A stretch of 64,000 nucleotides of DNA from Thermus sp. CCB_US3_UF1 (GCF_000236585.1 NC_017278.1:2046001-2110000); one strand, 5' to 3'. Shown: positions 46,851-59,206, counted from the stretch's first letter. Notes: generated by a model not told the origin, from the sequence alone. Numbers and translations are program-made.

Positions 46851-48428
46851 CTAAACCCCGGCGGGGGCCAAACCGGGCTCCAGGTAAAGCTTGGGGTCGG
46901 CCTGGGGGAAGGGGTTGTCCTGCTCCTCCAAGGCCCTTAGCTCCTCGGGGGAAACCCCCTGGAGGAGGCGGAAGAAGCGCTCGGCGTGGGCGCGGTAGCG
47001 CTCCTCGGCGTAGGCCTTGGCCTGGCCGGTGTCGATCAGGAAGGGCCAGTCGGAGGCCTCGAGGAGGAGGAGTTCCCGCATGGCCTGCTGCAGCACCTTA
47101 GGGGGCAGGCTCCCCTGCCGGACCGCCTCCCGCATGGCCCCCTCCGCCCGGTAGACCAGGCGCCAGTAGTCCAGGGTGGCCGGGTTGAGCCAGACCCGGT
47201 GGTCCCCCCCCCGGCCCCAGGACCCCTCGGGCAGGGCGGTGCGCACCGCCTTACCCTGGACCGCCTCCTTGGCCGTCACCGCCTCCACCCCCGGGGTTCT
47301 GGCCAGGAGGCGGAGGACCTCCTCCAACCAGGCCATCCCCTCGTACCACCAGTGGCCGAAGAGCTCGGCATCGTAGGCGGAAAGGATCACCCCTTCCGGG
47401 TGGGCCCGGGAAAGCCCCTCCACCAAGGCGGCGAAATGGGCCGCGTGCTCCTTGGTCTTGGCAAAGGCCGCCTCGGGGTCGTAAGGGGCCTTTTGGGCAA
47501 GGTCGGCCTGGCGGTGGGTGACCCGCCAATGGTGCAGGCCGGAAAGGGGGTCCTTGCGGTGGAACTCCCGGTAAAGCCCCTCCCCCGGGTAGCCGTGGTC
47601 GGCGCTCCAGACCTGGAGGGCCGTTTCCTGGTTGCGGGCCAGGACCCTGAGGCCACTTTCCAGCTCGTGCACGTAATAGGTGGCCTCGGTGCTTTCCACC
47701 GGCCCCAAGGAGGCCTCCCCGTAAGGGGAAAGGGGCCTTCCGCCCTGGACCAGGTGGGCGTCCACGAAGGTGTAGCGGATCCCCGCCCGCATGAGGACCT
47801 CGTCCACCCCTGCCCGGAACCCTTCCGGCGCCCCCTCCACGGGAGGCTTCCAAGGGCCCCTAGGCCGGTAGGCCATCTCGGGGAGCCAGAAGCCCGTGGG
47901 GTCCTTGGCGAAGTGGCGGCGATAGGTGCTCATCCCCGTCTTCACCTGGGCCCACAGGGCCCCGTCGTGGCCCAGGAGGGGGGAGTAGCCGTGGGTGGCG
48001 TTGCTGGTAAGGAGCTCCACCTGGCCCCGGTCCTGGGCCCGCCGGAAGGCGGCGAGGAGGTCCCCCCCCAAGGCGTGGAAGTGGTCCAGGGTAAGCTCCC
48101 AAAAGGCCACCTGGTGGCGGGCGCTTTTCTCCAACTCCGTGCCGCCATAGCGCAGGTAGTCGCTTTGGGCCCGCTCCAGGCGGTCCTTGGCGTAGGCCAG
48201 GAAGCCGGCCTTCACCCTCGCATCCGCCAGCTGCTCGGCCAGGATGGGGGTGATGCCCAGGGTGAGGCGGGCCTCCACCCCCTCCTGCCAAAGCCTTTCC
48301 AGGGCCCGGAGGAGGGGGAGGTAGGTTTCGGCCATGGCCTCGTACAGGGTCTCCTCCCCAAAGGGCCACATCCCGTGGGCCCGCACGTAGGGGAGGTGGG
48401 CGTGGAGGACCAGGGCGAGGCGCGCCAT
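46851..48428 (-). CDS. GH57 1,4-alpha-glucan branching enzyme
   Basis: A 525-residue GH57 enzyme. It begins [19 protein letters not shown] (motif 1). The nucleophile glutamate is in [13 protein letters not shown] (about residue 183), and the acid/base aspartate is in [16 protein letters not shown] (about 354). Length and motifs match the T. thermophilus branching enzyme, which creates alpha-1,6 branches in glycogen. I chose the ATG at 48428 because the family begins there. TACGCT lies 6 nt before it. It is 4 nt from the end of lysZ but is functionally separate. Confidence 0.93.
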   Translation of the reverse strand: MARLALVLHAHLPYVRAHGMWPFGEETLYEAMAETYLPLLRALERLWQEGVEARLTLGITPILAEQLADARVKAGFLAYAKDRLERAQSDYLRYGGTELEKSARHQVAFWELTLDHFHALGGDLLAAFRRAQDRGQVELLTSNATHGYSPLLGHDGALWAQVKTGMSTYRRHFAKDPTGFWLPEMAYRPRGPWKPPVEGAPEGFRAGVDEVLMRAGIRYTFVDAHLVQGGRPLSPYGEASLGPVESTEATYYVHELESGLRVLARNQETALQVWSADHGYPGEGLYREFHRKDPLSGLHHWRVTHRQADLAQKAPYDPEAAFAKTKEHAAHFAALVEGLSRAHPEGVILSAYDAELFGHWWYEGMAWLEEVLRLLARTPGVEAVTAKEAVQGKAVRTALPEGSWGRGGDHRVWLNPATLDYWRLVYRAEGAMREAVRQGSLPPKVLQQAMRELLLLEASDWPFLIDTGQAKAYAEERYRAHAERFFRLLQGVSPEELRALEEQDNPFPQADPKLYLEPGLAPAGV

Positions 48429-48432
48429 GGGC

Positions 48433-49242
48433 CTAGCGTACCACGGTGCCCTCCCCCGCCAGGGCCCGCTGGATGGGGGCCTCCACCCGGCCATCGGCGA
48501 AGACCACCCGCCTCACCCCTCCCCTCACGGCCTCCACCGCCCCCATGACCTTGCGCTTCATCCGCCCTTGGGCCAGGGCCAGGTAGGCGGGCTCCTCCAC
48601 CCTCTCCACCGGGATCTCCCGCACCAGGCTTCCCTCATCGGGGTAGTGGGCCAGGAGCCCGGGCACGTTGGAGAGGTAGACCAGGGCCTCGGCCCCGTAA
48701 GCGGTGGCCAGGAGGGCCGCCACCTGGTCCCCGTCGGTGTTGATGGCCTCGCCCTCGTAGCTGATGGCCGGGGGGGTGATCACCGGCAGGTAGCCGGCCT
48801 CGAGGAGGAGGTCCAAAAGGGCCCGGTTCACCCGCTCCACCGTGCCGGTGTAGTCCCCGCGGTGGATCTTCACCTTGCCGTCCTCCACGTACTTCACCGC
48901 GGTTTTGCGCCGCCCCTCCAGAAGCCTGCCGTCCAGGCCGGAAAGGCCTATGGCGTTCACCCCCTCCTTCTGCAGGAGCTCCACCAGGCGCTTGTTCCTC
49001 AGGCCGCAGTAGACCATGAGGAAGATGTCCAGGGTCTTGGGGTCGGTCAGGCGGCTCACCTGCCCCCCGGGATGGGTGAGGAACCGGGGCGGGTGGCCCA
49101 GGGCCTCGGCCACCCTGTTGGTCTCGGCGCTTCCCCCGTGGACCAGGAGGAGGCGCACCCCCTCCTTCCAGAGGGCGGCGGCGTCCTGGGCCACGGCCTG
49201 GTAGTCAATCCCCTCCGCACCCCCCACCTTCACCACGATCAT
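48433..49242 (-). CDS. lysZ: [LysW]-aminoadipate kinase
   Basis: A 269-residue amino-acid kinase. It begins [20 protein letters not shown], with the ATP-binding KVGG and the HGG motif in [23 protein letters not shown] and [32 protein letters not shown] are typical of the ArgB/LysZ family. It phosphorylates the delta-carboxyl of aminoadipate bound to LysW. The ATG at 49242 follows AGGAGG; a GTG at 49248 is two codons upstream. It is the last lysine gene here. Confidence 0.94.
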   Translation of the reverse strand: MIVVKVGGAEGIDYQAVAQDAAALWKEGVRLLLVHGGSAETNRVAEALGHPPRFLTHPGGQVSRLTDPKTLDIFLMVYCGLRNKRLVELLQKEGVNAIGLSGLDGRLLEGRRKTAVKYVEDGKVKIHRGDYTGTVERVNRALLDLLLEAGYLPVITPPAISYEGEAINTDGDQVAALLATAYGAEALVYLSNVPGLLAHYPDEGSLVREIPVERVEEPAYLALAQGRMKRKVMGAVEAVRGGVRRVVFADGRVEAPIQRALAGEGTVVR

Positions 49243-49251
49243 GGGCACCTC

Positions 49252-51124
<1,873 letters not shown>

Positions 51125-51146
51125 GGCGCTTTCCCCCTTTAGGGCT

Positions 51147-51172
51147 CCCCGACCGGGTTTTCCCGGTCGGGG
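51147..51172 (-). terminator. intercistronic hairpin between lysW and lysX
   Basis: A perfect 11-bp stem CCCCGACCGGG / CCCGGTCGGGG with an AAAA loop (minus strand), in the 72-nt gap between lysW and lysX. No T-run follows, so it probably causes partial termination or shields the 3' end of the lysW message. Confidence 0.65.
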
Positions 51173-51196
51173 TCCCTGAGGGAGGCTAGGCGGGGC

Positions 51197-51361
51197 TCAC
51201 TCCCCCCAGTCCTCCGCCTCCTCGGGGGCGGCCTCGAGGCGCAAGGGGTCCAGCCCCACCACCTCCAGCTCCGCCCCGCAGTCCTCGCAGACCAGAAGTT
51301 CTCCCAGCTCCGGGTTTTCCAGGGTCAACTCCGCTCCGCACTCCGGGCAAGTGGCTACCAT
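51197..51361 (-). CDS. lysW: lysine biosynthesis carrier protein LysW
   Basis: A 54-residue acidic zinc-ribbon carrier. The cysteines are CPEC (5-8) and CEDC (24-27), giving one zinc site. The C-terminus EAEDWGE ends with the glutamate that is conjugated to aminoadipate and protects its amino group. The middle LEVVGLDPLRLE is the conserved globular core. It is too short for most ORF cutoffs but is essential to the pathway. Its start overlaps the end of the upstream double-ribbon paralogue by 7 nt. Confidence 0.96.
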   Translation of the reverse strand: MVATCPECGAELTLENPELGELLVCEDCGAELEVVGLDPLRLEAAPEEAEDWGE

Positions 51362-51672
51362 TCCTCGTCCTCCCCTTCTACCTCGCTCCAGTCAGGGACA
51401 AAGCTGAAGCCGCACTCCGGGCACTGCACCTCCTGGCCCTCGTCCTCCTCGGACACCTCAAAGGTGTACCCGCAACGGGGGCAGTCCACGAAGAAGCCCT
51501 CCAGGCCCTCCTCCGTCACCTCCACCTCCAGGGGGTCCAAGGAGGTCACCTCCAGAAAGGCCCCGCAGGCCTCGCACTCCAGCACGTCCCCCACCTCGAG
51601 GGTTTCCAGGTCCTCCGCCAGCACCACGCTGGCCTCGCCGCACACCGGACAGGTGATCTCCAGGTCCTCCAT
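51355..51672 (-). CDS. LysW paralogue with a second zinc ribbon
   Basis: A 105-residue acidic protein. Residues 1-55 align with LysW along their whole length: CPVC/CEAC match CPEC/CEDC, and LEVTSLDPLEVE matches LEVVGLDPLRLE. Residues 60-97 hold a second ribbon (CPRC, CPEC) of MJ0042-like type. The protein ends VEGEDEEW instead of the carrier's DWGE, so it lacks the terminal glutamate that bears the substrate. It sits between lysU and lysW and overlaps lysW. A carrier role is unlikely; it may be a chaperone, scaffold or regulator of the pathway. A hypothetical gene occupies the same place in other Thermus lysine clusters. Confidence 0.85.
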   Translation of the reverse strand: MEDLEITCPVCGEASVVLAEDLETLEVGDVLECEACGAFLEVTSLDPLEVEVTEEGLEGFFVDCPRCGYTFEVSEEDEGQEVQCPECGFSFVPDWSEVEGEDEEW

Positions 51673-51681
51673 GGGTCCAGT

Positions 51682-52173
51682 CTACTCCCCCGGGAAGCGC
51701 CCGTGCTTCTTGTAGTAGTCCAGGAGGGAGCCCTCCTTGAGCGCCTCCAGGAGGAAGGGGGGTGGGGGGCGGAGGGCGAAACGCTCCCCGCCCCGCACCA
51801 GCACCCCCCGCTCCAGGTCCAGCTCCACCAGGTCGCCGTCCTCTAGCGCATCCACCACCTCCTCCGAAACGAAGGGCACGATGCCCAGGTTCACCAGGTT
51901 GCGGAAGAAGATGCGGGCGTAGCTCTTGGCGATCACCGCCCGCACGCCCAGGCGCTTCAGGGCCTCGGGGGCGTACTCCCGGCTGGAGCCCAGCCCCGCG
52001 TTGCGGCCAAAGACCAGGATGTCCCCGGGGCGCACCTCCTGGGCGAACCCGGGGCGCAGGTGGGCAAAGGCAAACTGGTGGAAGCGGTCCTCCCCCACCA
52101 TGAAGGGGGCGTACTTCCCCGGCAGGATGTCGTCCGTGTTGATCTGGTCGCCGAACTTCCAAACCCTAGGCAT
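51682..52173 (-). CDS. lysU: homoaconitase small subunit
   Basis: A 163-residue swivel domain of the aconitase family. It begins MPRVWKFGDQINTDDILPGKY and contains FGRNAGLGSSREYAPEAL, the substrate-binding serine/arginine loop. It forms a heteromer with LysT and converts homocitrate to homoisocitrate via homoaconitate. It overlaps lysT by 8 nt. Confidence 0.95.
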   Translation of the reverse strand: MPRVWKFGDQINTDDILPGKYAPFMVGEDRFHQFAFAHLRPGFAQEVRPGDILVFGRNAGLGSSREYAPEALKRLGVRAVIAKSYARIFFRNLVNLGIVPFVSEEVVDALEDGDLVELDLERGVLVRGGERFALRPPPPFLLEALKEGSLLDYYKKHGRFPGE

Positions 52174-53416
52174 GGACCTCCTCCAGATCCTCCGGGGTGG
52201 TCAGGTAGCCGGCCACGGCGCTGGCCGCCGCCACCCGGGGGCTTGCCAGGTAGATCTCCGCATCGGGGGCCCCCATCCGCCCGCGGAAGTTGCGGTTGGA
52301 GGTGGAGACGCACACCTCCCCCGGGGCCAGGACCCCCATGTGCCGCCCCATGCAGGGGCCGCACCCCGGGGTGCCGAGGGTAGCCCCCGCCTCCAGGAGG
52401 GTGAGGAGGGTACCGTCCTTGGCCGCCTCCTCCAGCACCTGGCTGGAGGCGGGCACCACCAGCAGCCGCACCCAGGGGGCCACCCGCCTTCCCTTAAGCA
52501 CCTCCGCCGCCGCGCGCAGGTCCTCAATCCGCCCGTTGGTGCAGGTGCCGATGAAGACCTGGTCCACCCGCTTGCCCTTCACCGCGGCCACCTCGTGGAC
52601 GTTGTCCACGTAAAAGGGCACGGAAACCCTGGGGGTGAGGGCAAAAAGGTCAATCTCCACCTCCCGGACGTAGTGGGCATCGGGATCGGGGTAGAGCCAG
52701 TCCGGCACCCGGTAGGTCTCCAGGATCTCCCCCGAGGGGACCACGAGCCCCGCCTTGGCCCCCGCCTCCACGGTGAGGTTGGCCAGGGTCATGCGCTCCC
52801 CGCGGGTTAGGGCCTCCGCCCCGTCTAGGAGGTGGATCTCCACCGCCATGTAGGTGGCCCCCTCGGCGGTGAGGAGGCGGACCATCTCCAAGGCGGCATC
52901 CTTGGCCGTAACCCCCTGGGGAAGCCGGCCCCGGAAGACCACCTTTACGCTTTCCGGCACCCTTAGCCAGGTGCGGCCGCTGGCCGCGGCCAGGGCGATG
53001 TCCGTGGCCCCCATCCCCGTGCCGAAGGCCCCCACCGCCCCGTAGGTGGTGGAGTGGGAGTCCGAGCCCACCACGATCCAGCCGGGCTGGGCCAGGCCCT
53101 CCTCCACCAGGACCTGGTGGCACACCCCCCGGCCCACGTCAAAGACCCGGATCCCGTGCCGCCTCCCCCACTCCCGGATCTCCTTCTGGGCCTTGGCCAC
53201 CTCCAGGTTGGCCGCGGGGGCCACGTGGTCGATGACGACGGAAACCCGCTCCGGGTACCGGGGGGTGGCCTCCAGGTACTCCAGCCGCTTGAAGAAGCTC
53301 CCGGCGATGGAGTCCACCACCATCACCTGGTCCACCTCCACCACCACCAGCTCCCCCGCCCGAACCTCCCTTCCCGCCTTATGGGAAAGGATCTTTTCCG
53401 CCAAGGTCAGGCCCAT
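52166..53416 (-). CDS. lysT: homoaconitase large subunit
   Basis: A 416-residue 4Fe-4S dehydratase. Cluster cysteines are in FIGTCTNGR and LGTPGCGPCMGRH (CX2C). It has VVGSDSHSTTYGAVGAFGTGMG and TSNRNFRGRMG, typical of LeuC/LysT proteins. A longer in-frame start at 53443 exists, but MGLTLAEKILSHKAG at 53416 with AAGGAGG just upstream is preferred. It lies 11 nt after lysS. Confidence 0.95.
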   Translation of the reverse strand: MGLTLAEKILSHKAGREVRAGELVVVEVDQVMVVDSIAGSFFKRLEYLEATPRYPERVSVVIDHVAPAANLEVAKAQKEIREWGRRHGIRVFDVGRGVCHQVLVEEGLAQPGWIVVGSDSHSTTYGAVGAFGTGMGATDIALAAASGRTWLRVPESVKVVFRGRLPQGVTAKDAALEMVRLLTAEGATYMAVEIHLLDGAEALTRGERMTLANLTVEAGAKAGLVVPSGEILETYRVPDWLYPDPDAHYVREVEIDLFALTPRVSVPFYVDNVHEVAAVKGKRVDQVFIGTCTNGRIEDLRAAAEVLKGRRVAPWVRLLVVPASSQVLEEAAKDGTLLTLLEAGATLGTPGCGPCMGRHMGVLAPGEVCVSTSNRNFRGRMGAPDAEIYLASPRVAAASAVAGYLTTPEDLEEVHA

Positions 53417-53427
53417 CCCCACCTCCT

Positions 53428-54666
<1,239 letters not shown>

Positions 54667-54678
54667 CTTGCCTGTAAG

Positions 54679-54706
54679 GGTATACGAAGACCCCGTATTT
54701 TGTCAA
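54679..54706 (-). promoter_or_regulatory. promoter of the lysine operon
   Basis: A perfect TTGACA (54706 to 54701), 16-nt spacer, TATACC (54684 to 54679). The TGA of the upstream uppS gene lies inside the -35 box. Confidence 0.75.
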
Positions 54707-55494
54707 CGGCCAAACCGCCGCTCCCGGGCCTGGTAGCTCCTCAGGGCCCTGAGGAAGTCGATCTTCCGGAACTCGGGCCAGAGGACATCGGCGAAGTAGA
54801 ACTCCGAGTAGGCGGACTGCCAGAGGAGGAAGCCGGAAAGCCGGATCTCCCCCGAGGTGCGGATGATGAAGTCAGGGTCAGGCAGGCCGGCGGTGTAGAG
54901 GCGCTGGGCGATGGCCTCGGGGGTCAGGGCCTCGGCCACCTGGCCGGGGGTGAGGCCCTGGGCCTCGGCCTCGAGGAGGAGCCGCTTCACCGCGTCCACG
55001 ATCTCCTCCCGTCCCCCGTAGCCCATGGCGATGTTGAGGACCATGCCCCGGTGGTGGCGGGTCCCCTCCTCCAGGCGCTCCAAGGCCTTAAGCACCTCCG
55101 GGGAAAACCCCTCCCGCCGGCCAATGACCCGCACCTGCACCTGGTGCTCCAGGATGCGGTGGTCCTCGGCCATCCGCTCCGCCTCCCGCACGAAGAGGCG
55201 CATGAGCTCCTCCACCTCTTCCGGGGAGCGGTTGAAGTTGTCGGTGGAGAAGACCCAGACCGTCACCGTGGTGATGCCGAGCTCCAGACACCACTCCAGG
55301 ACCTCGTAGGCCTTGTGCACGCCAAACTCGTGCCCCTTGGTGGGGGAAAGGCCCAGGGCCCGGGCGAAGCGGCGGTTCCCGTCCAGGATAAGGCCCAGGT
55401 GCCGGGGCATGGGCCCCCCCTTCACCTCCTCCTGGAGGCGCCGCTCATAGAGCCAGTAAAGGGGGCGGGAAAGGGAGAGGAGGCGGCGGAGCAT
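54703..55494 (-). CDS. uppS: isoprenyl transferase (undecaprenyl diphosphate synthase family)
   Basis: A 263-residue cis-prenyltransferase making the lipid carrier for cell-wall synthesis. It has LGLILDGNRRFARALGL (catalytic Asp-Gly-Asn-Arg, about 33-49), GHEFGVHKAYEVLEWCLELGI, TVWVFSTDNFNRSPEEV, LNIAMGYGGREEIVDAV and the C-terminal PDFIIRTSGEIRLSGFLLWQSAYSEFYF. About 28 extra residues precede the usual PRHLG start; an internal ATG could be used instead. Confidence 0.94.
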   Translation of the reverse strand: MLRRLLSLSRPLYWLYERRLQEEVKGGPMPRHLGLILDGNRRFARALGLSPTKGHEFGVHKAYEVLEWCLELGITTVTVWVFSTDNFNRSPEEVEELMRLFVREAERMAEDHRILEHQVQVRVIGRREGFSPEVLKALERLEEGTRHHRGMVLNIAMGYGGREEIVDAVKRLLLEAEAQGLTPGQVAEALTPEAIAQRLYTAGLPDPDFIIRTSGEIRLSGFLLWQSAYSEFYFADVLWPEFRKIDFLRALRSYQARERRFGR

Positions 55495-55539
55495 ACCCTA
55501 TCCACCCTAAGGCGGTTGGGTGAGAAAGGGAAGGACCCC

Positions 55540-56658
55540 CTAGCGGTAAAGCTCCCGGGCGATGATGTGCCGCTGGATCTCCGAGGTCCCCTCGTAGATC
55601 TCCGTCACCTTGGCGTCCCGGTAGTACCGCTCCACCCGGTAGTCCCGGTGGTAGCCGTACCCCCCCAGGACCTGGACCGCCTCCCGGGTCACCTCCACCG
55701 CCACCTGGCTGGCGAAGAGCTTGGCGGCGCTGGCCTCGAGGGTGAACCGCTCCCCCAGGTCCTTCTTCCGCGCGGCCTCCAGGACCAGGGCCCGGGCGGC
55801 GGCGATCTTCACGTGCATGTCGGCCAGCTTGAAGGCGATGGCCTGGTGCTCGCGGAGCTTCTTGCCAAACTGCTCCCGCTGGTCGGCGTAGGCCTTGGCG
55901 ATCTCGTAGGCCCCGCGGGCGATCCCCACCGCCTGGGCCGCCACCCCGATGCGGCCCGAGTCCAGCCCCGCCAGGGCGTAGGCCAGGCCCCTCCCCTCCT
56001 CCCCCAGGAGGTTCTCCTGGGGGACGAAGACCCCCTCGAGGCGGACCTCAGCGGTGTGGGCCGCGTGCAGGCCCATCTTCTCCTCAGGAAGGCCGAAGGA
56101 AAGCCCCTTAGCCCCCTTCTCCACCAAGAAGGCGCCGATGCCCCGCTCCGTGCGGGCCATGACCACGTAGAGGTGGGCCTGCCCCGCGGAAGTGATCCAG
56201 CTCTTCACCCCGTGAAGCTCGTACCCCCCCGGCACCCGGCGGGCCTCGGTGCGGAGGCTCGCGGCGTCGGAACCCGCGTGGGGCTCGGTGAGGCAGAAGG
56301 CCCCGATCCACTCCCCCCGGGCCAGGGGGAGGAGGTACCTCCGCTTTTGCGCCTCGGTGCCGAAGCGGAGGAGCATGTACTGGGGCAGGCCGCTGGTGAC
56401 GGAAAGGATCACCGCCACGCTGGGGTCGGCGGCGGCGATCTCCTCCAGGGCCAGGGCCCAGGTGACGGAGTCCAGGCCCACACCGCCCCACTCCTCCGGG
56501 GTGGTCATGCCCAAAAAGCCCAGCTCCGCCAGGGCCCTAAGCTGGGGCCACGGGTACTTGCCCTCCCGGTCGTACTCCGGGGCCAGGGGGTAGAGGACCT
56601 CCCTGGCCACCTTGCGCACCGTGTCCAGAACCAGCCGCTGCTCCTGGGTCAGGGTCAT
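55540..56658 (-). CDS. acyl-CoA dehydrogenase
   Basis: A 372-residue FAD-dependent enzyme. It begins [21 protein letters not shown], with FAD-binding [17 protein letters not shown] and [17 protein letters not shown]. The catalytic glutamate is in [22 protein letters not shown] at the C-terminus (E356 region), as in short- and medium-chain enzymes. [19 protein letters not shown] is a further family landmark. TACGAT at 56666-56671 lies 7 nt before the ATG, supporting this start over two upstream in-frame ATGs. No beta-oxidation partners are adjacent. Confidence 0.93.
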   Translation of the reverse strand: MTLTQEQRLVLDTVRKVAREVLYPLAPEYDREGKYPWPQLRALAELGFLGMTTPEEWGGVGLDSVTWALALEEIAAADPSVAVILSVTSGLPQYMLLRFGTEAQKRRYLLPLARGEWIGAFCLTEPHAGSDAASLRTEARRVPGGYELHGVKSWITSAGQAHLYVVMARTERGIGAFLVEKGAKGLSFGLPEEKMGLHAAHTAEVRLEGVFVPQENLLGEEGRGLAYALAGLDSGRIGVAAQAVGIARGAYEIAKAYADQREQFGKKLREHQAIAFKLADMHVKIAAARALVLEAARKKDLGERFTLEASAAKLFASQVAVEVTREAVQVLGGYGYHRDYRVERYYRDAKVTEIYEGTSEIQRHIIARELYR

Positions 56659-56695
56659 CGGAACCATCGTATCACCGCAAGGCGGCAAAAAAGCG

Positions 56696-57280
56696 TCATT
56701 CCTCGCCGGGCAGGGCCTCCTCCCCCCAGCGGGGGGCCCGGCGGACCGGAAGGCCCAGGTGGTCCAGGATGCGCTGGGTGATGAAGCCCAAAAGATCCCC
56801 GATTTCCTTGGGGCGATGGTAGAACCCTGGGCTGGCCGGCAGGACCACCGCCCCGGCCTCCGCCGCCTGGACCATGGCCTTGAGGGTGGGAAGGGGCAGG
56901 GGGGTTTCCCGGGGGACCAGGACCAGGGGGCGGCGCTCCTTGAGGTGGACGTAGGCCGCCCGGGTGAGGAGGGTGTCCGCCAGGCCGTAGGCGATCTTGC
57001 CCAGGGTGGTGGCGGAGCAGGGCACCACCACCATCCCCCGGGTGGGGAAGGAGCCGGAGGCGATGGGAGCCCCCAGGTCCGTGTCCCGGTAGACCCGCTG
57101 GGCCAGGGCCTCGAGGTCCTTGGGGTGTAGGCCCATCTCCTCCCACAGGACCCTTTTGGCCCCTTGGGACACCACCAGGTGCACCTCGGCCTGCCCCTCT
57201 AGGGTCCTGAGGAGGTCCAGGGCGTAGGGCATGCCGCTCGCCCCGGAAAGGCCCACCACGATGCGGGGAGGTAGCGCCAT
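56696..57280 (-). CDS. ubiX: flavin prenyltransferase UbiX
   Basis: A 194-residue flavoprotein that adds a dimethylallyl group to FMN to make the cofactor of UbiD decarboxylases. It has [22 protein letters not shown], the [36 protein letters not shown] core and the [19 protein letters not shown] loop. The downstream [29 protein letters not shown] is diagnostic. TAGGAT at 57288-57293 is 7 nt before the ATG at 57280. No ubiD gene is in the window. Confidence 0.94.
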   Translation of the reverse strand: MALPPRIVVGLSGASGMPYALDLLRTLEGQAEVHLVVSQGAKRVLWEEMGLHPKDLEALAQRVYRDTDLGAPIASGSFPTRGMVVVPCSATTLGKIAYGLADTLLTRAAYVHLKERRPLVLVPRETPLPLPTLKAMVQAAEAGAVVLPASPGFYHRPKEIGDLLGFITQRILDHLGLPVRRAPRWGEEALPGEE

Positions 57281-57353
57281 CCTTCCCATCCTACCCGCCC
57301 CCCCTCGAGGCGCCCGTGGCCCAGCCCCCGAACCCGGCCCGTTTCCCCAAGGG

Positions 57354-57380
57354 AAAACCCCGGACCCCTTGGGCCCGGGG
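57354..57380 (-). terminator. terminator of rplJ-rplL
   Basis: A 10-bp stem CCCCGGGCCC / GGGTCCGGGG with one G-U wobble and a 3-nt loop, followed by TTTT on the minus strand. Confidence 0.75.
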
Positions 57381-57401
57381 GGCACCCCGTGGGGCGGGGG
57401 C

Positions 57402-57779
57402 TTACTTCAGCTCCACCACCGCGCCCACGGCCTCCAGCTTCTTCTTGATCTCCTCGGCCTCGGCCTTGGGGATCCCCTCCTTGATGGGGCCGCCCTTCTC
57501 GGCCAGGTCCTTGGCCTCCTTGAGGCCCAGGCCGGTGATGGCGCGGAGCTCCTTGATCACCTCCAGCTTCTTGGCCCCCGCATCCTTGAGGATCACGTCA
57601 AACTCGGTCTTCTCCTCCACGGGGGCCGCGGCAGCCGCAGCCGCAGGGGCCGCGGCCACGGCCACGGGGGCCGCGGCGGTCACACCCCAGGTCTCCTTAA
57701 GCACGTCGATGAGCTGCTTGAGTTCCAGAACCGTCGCCTGAGAAAGCTCTTCCTTGATGCGTTCAATGTCCAAAGCCAT
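57402..57779 (-). CDS. rplL: 50S ribosomal protein L7/L12
   Basis: A 125-residue stalk protein. The N-terminal dimerisation helices are [27 protein letters not shown]. An alanine-rich hinge (about 34-53) is followed by the C-terminal domain with [40 protein letters not shown]. It follows rplJ after 10 nt and binds the L10 C-terminal helix. Confidence 0.97.
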   Translation of the reverse strand: MALDIERIKEELSQATVLELKQLIDVLKETWGVTAAAPVAVAAAPAAAAAAAPVEEKTEFDVILKDAGAKKLEVIKELRAITGLGLKEAKDLAEKGGPIKEGIPKAEAEEIKKKLEAVGAVVELK

Positions 57780-57789
57780 CTTCTACCTC

Positions 57790-58311
57790 CTACGCCGCCT
57801 TCTTTTCCGCGTACGCTTCCAAGATGCCTACCAGTTCGCGGGCCACGCCGCCCAGGACCCCCACAAGCTCTGCCATGGGCGCCTGCAGGACCCCAAGAAG
57901 CTCCGCCCGGAGCTCGTCCATGGTGGGAAGCTCCGCCAGGGCCACCAGGTCCTTGGCCGTGAGCACCTGGCCCTGCAGGAGTCCACCCTTGGCCTCGGGG
58001 ATGCCCTTGGGGTTCTTCTTGGAGAAGTCCACCAGGGCCTTGGCCGCGGCCACCGGGTCCTGGTAGAAGACCACGGCGCTGGGCCCCTGCAGGCCATCCA
58101 GCTCGGGTAGGCCAAGTTCCTTGAGGGCGATGCGGATCAGGGTGTTCTTGGCTACAAAGAGCCGGGCCCCCTTCTCCTTAAGGGCCTGGCGCAGGGCGTG
58201 GGTTTCCTTGGCGGAAAGCCCCTGGTAGTTCACCAGGAAGAAGGAGCCACGGGCCTGCTCAAGGTTCTCCTTGAGGGCGGCAAGAAGCTCAACGTTGCGC
58301 TTGTTTGGCAC
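57790..58311 (-). CDS. rplJ: 50S ribosomal protein L10
   Basis: A 173-residue protein beginning [24 protein letters not shown] after a GTG start at 58311 preceded by GGGAGGAAGG. The body has [24 protein letters not shown] and [11 protein letters not shown]. The C-terminal helix (about 135-170) binds L7/L12 dimers, three in Thermus. Probably controlled through the leader RNA just upstream. Confidence 0.96.
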   Translation of the reverse strand: MPNKRNVELLAALKENLEQARGSFFLVNYQGLSAKETHALRQALKEKGARLFVAKNTLIRIALKELGLPELDGLQGPSAVVFYQDPVAAAKALVDFSKKNPKGIPEAKGGLLQGQVLTAKDLVALAELPTMDELRAELLGVLQAPMAELVGVLGGVARELVGILEAYAEKKAA

Positions 58312-58463
58312 GCCTTCCTCCCTTTTCGGGGCAGGGGAACCCCGGCCGACTTTTTAGGGCTTTTGCGAAACGCTCCCCCTCAAGCGCCTCGGCGGGATGT
58401 TTAAGGCCTTTGCCCCCCGCTGTCTTGGGCCTGGGCGCCATCGCGCCCGGGGTGCCATATAGG
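58312..58463 (-). ncRNA. L10 leader RNA (autoregulatory rplJ leader)
   Basis: About 150 nt of untranslated, highly structured RNA sit between the rplJ promoter and its GTG. The strand contains AAACATCCCGCCGAGGCG, resembling the kink-turn-bearing core of bacterial L10 leaders, flanked by arms able to pair. There is no ORF. In other bacteria the L10-L12 complex binds this region and represses translation. The assignment rests on position and this motif only. Confidence 0.65.
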
Positions 58464-58503
58464 AGTCTAAAAGGCCCGGGGCCTGGCGTCAAGGCCAGGC
58501 CCC
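58464..58503 (-). promoter_or_regulatory. overlapping rplA terminator and rplJ promoter
   Basis: A perfect terminator stem GGGGCCTGGC / GCCAGGCCCC (58478-58487 with 58494-58503) ends in CCTTTT. The same DNA carries TTGACG (58492 to 58487) in the hairpin loop and stem, a 17-nt spacer and TAGACT (58469 to 58464). So a terminator for rplK-rplA and a consensus promoter for rplJ-rplL occupy the same 40 bp. Confidence 0.8.
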
Positions 58504-58516
58504 AGGGCGCGCTTCC

Positions 58517-59206
58517 TTAGGAATGGGGGTTGATGCGCAGGCTCGGCCCCATGGTGGTGGTCACGTAGACCGAGCGCAGGAAAGTACCCTTGGCCGCCTC
58601 GGGCTTGCTGGCCTCGAGGGCCTTCAGGAAAGCGCGGATGTTCTCGGCGATCTTCTCCGGGGGGAAGCTGGCCTTGCCCACGGGGGCGTGGATGGCCCCG
58701 GTCTTGTCGTTGCGGAACTCAATCCGCCCGGCCTTGATCTCCCGGATGATCTCCCCGATGTTGAAGCCCACCGTGCCCGCCTTGGGGTTGGGCAGGAGGC
58801 CCCTGGGACCCAGGATCCGGCCCAGCTTGGAGCCCACCGCCCCCATCACGTCGGGGGTGGCCACCACGGCGTCAAAGTCCATCCAGCCATCCAGGATCTT
58901 CTGGATGATCTCCTCCCCGCCCACGTAGTCGGCCCCCGCCTCCTCGGCCTCCTTGATCTTCTCCCCCTTGGCGATGGCCAGCACGCGCACCTGGCGGCCT
59001 AGGCCGTGGGGAAGGGAAACGGTGCCCCGCACGTTCTGGTCGGACTTCCTGGGGTCAATGCCCAGCTTGGCATGGACCTCCACGGTCTCGTCAAACTTGG
59101 CCGTGGCCAGCTCCTTGAGAAGCCTGGCCGCCTCGTCAATGGAGTAGACCTTGTTGGGGTCCACCTTCTCCAGGAGGGCCCGGTAACGCTTGCCCGGCTT
59201 AGGCAT
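58517..59206 (-). CDS. rplA: 50S ribosomal protein L1
   Basis: A 229-residue protein. It begins [22 protein letters not shown] and has [32 protein letters not shown]. Further motifs are [36 protein letters not shown] and [11 protein letters not shown] at the end. It is the primary binder of the L1 stalk of 23S rRNA and overlaps rplK by 8 nt. Confidence 0.97.
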   Translation of the reverse strand: MPKPGKRYRALLEKVDPNKVYSIDEAARLLKELATAKFDETVEVHAKLGIDPRKSDQNVRGTVSLPHGLGRQVRVLAIAKGEKIKEAEEAGADYVGGEEIIQKILDGWMDFDAVVATPDVMGAVGSKLGRILGPRGLLPNPKAGTVGFNIGEIIREIKAGRIEFRNDKTGAIHAPVGKASFPPEKIAENIRAFLKALEASKPEAAKGTFLRSVYVTTTMGPSLRINPHS

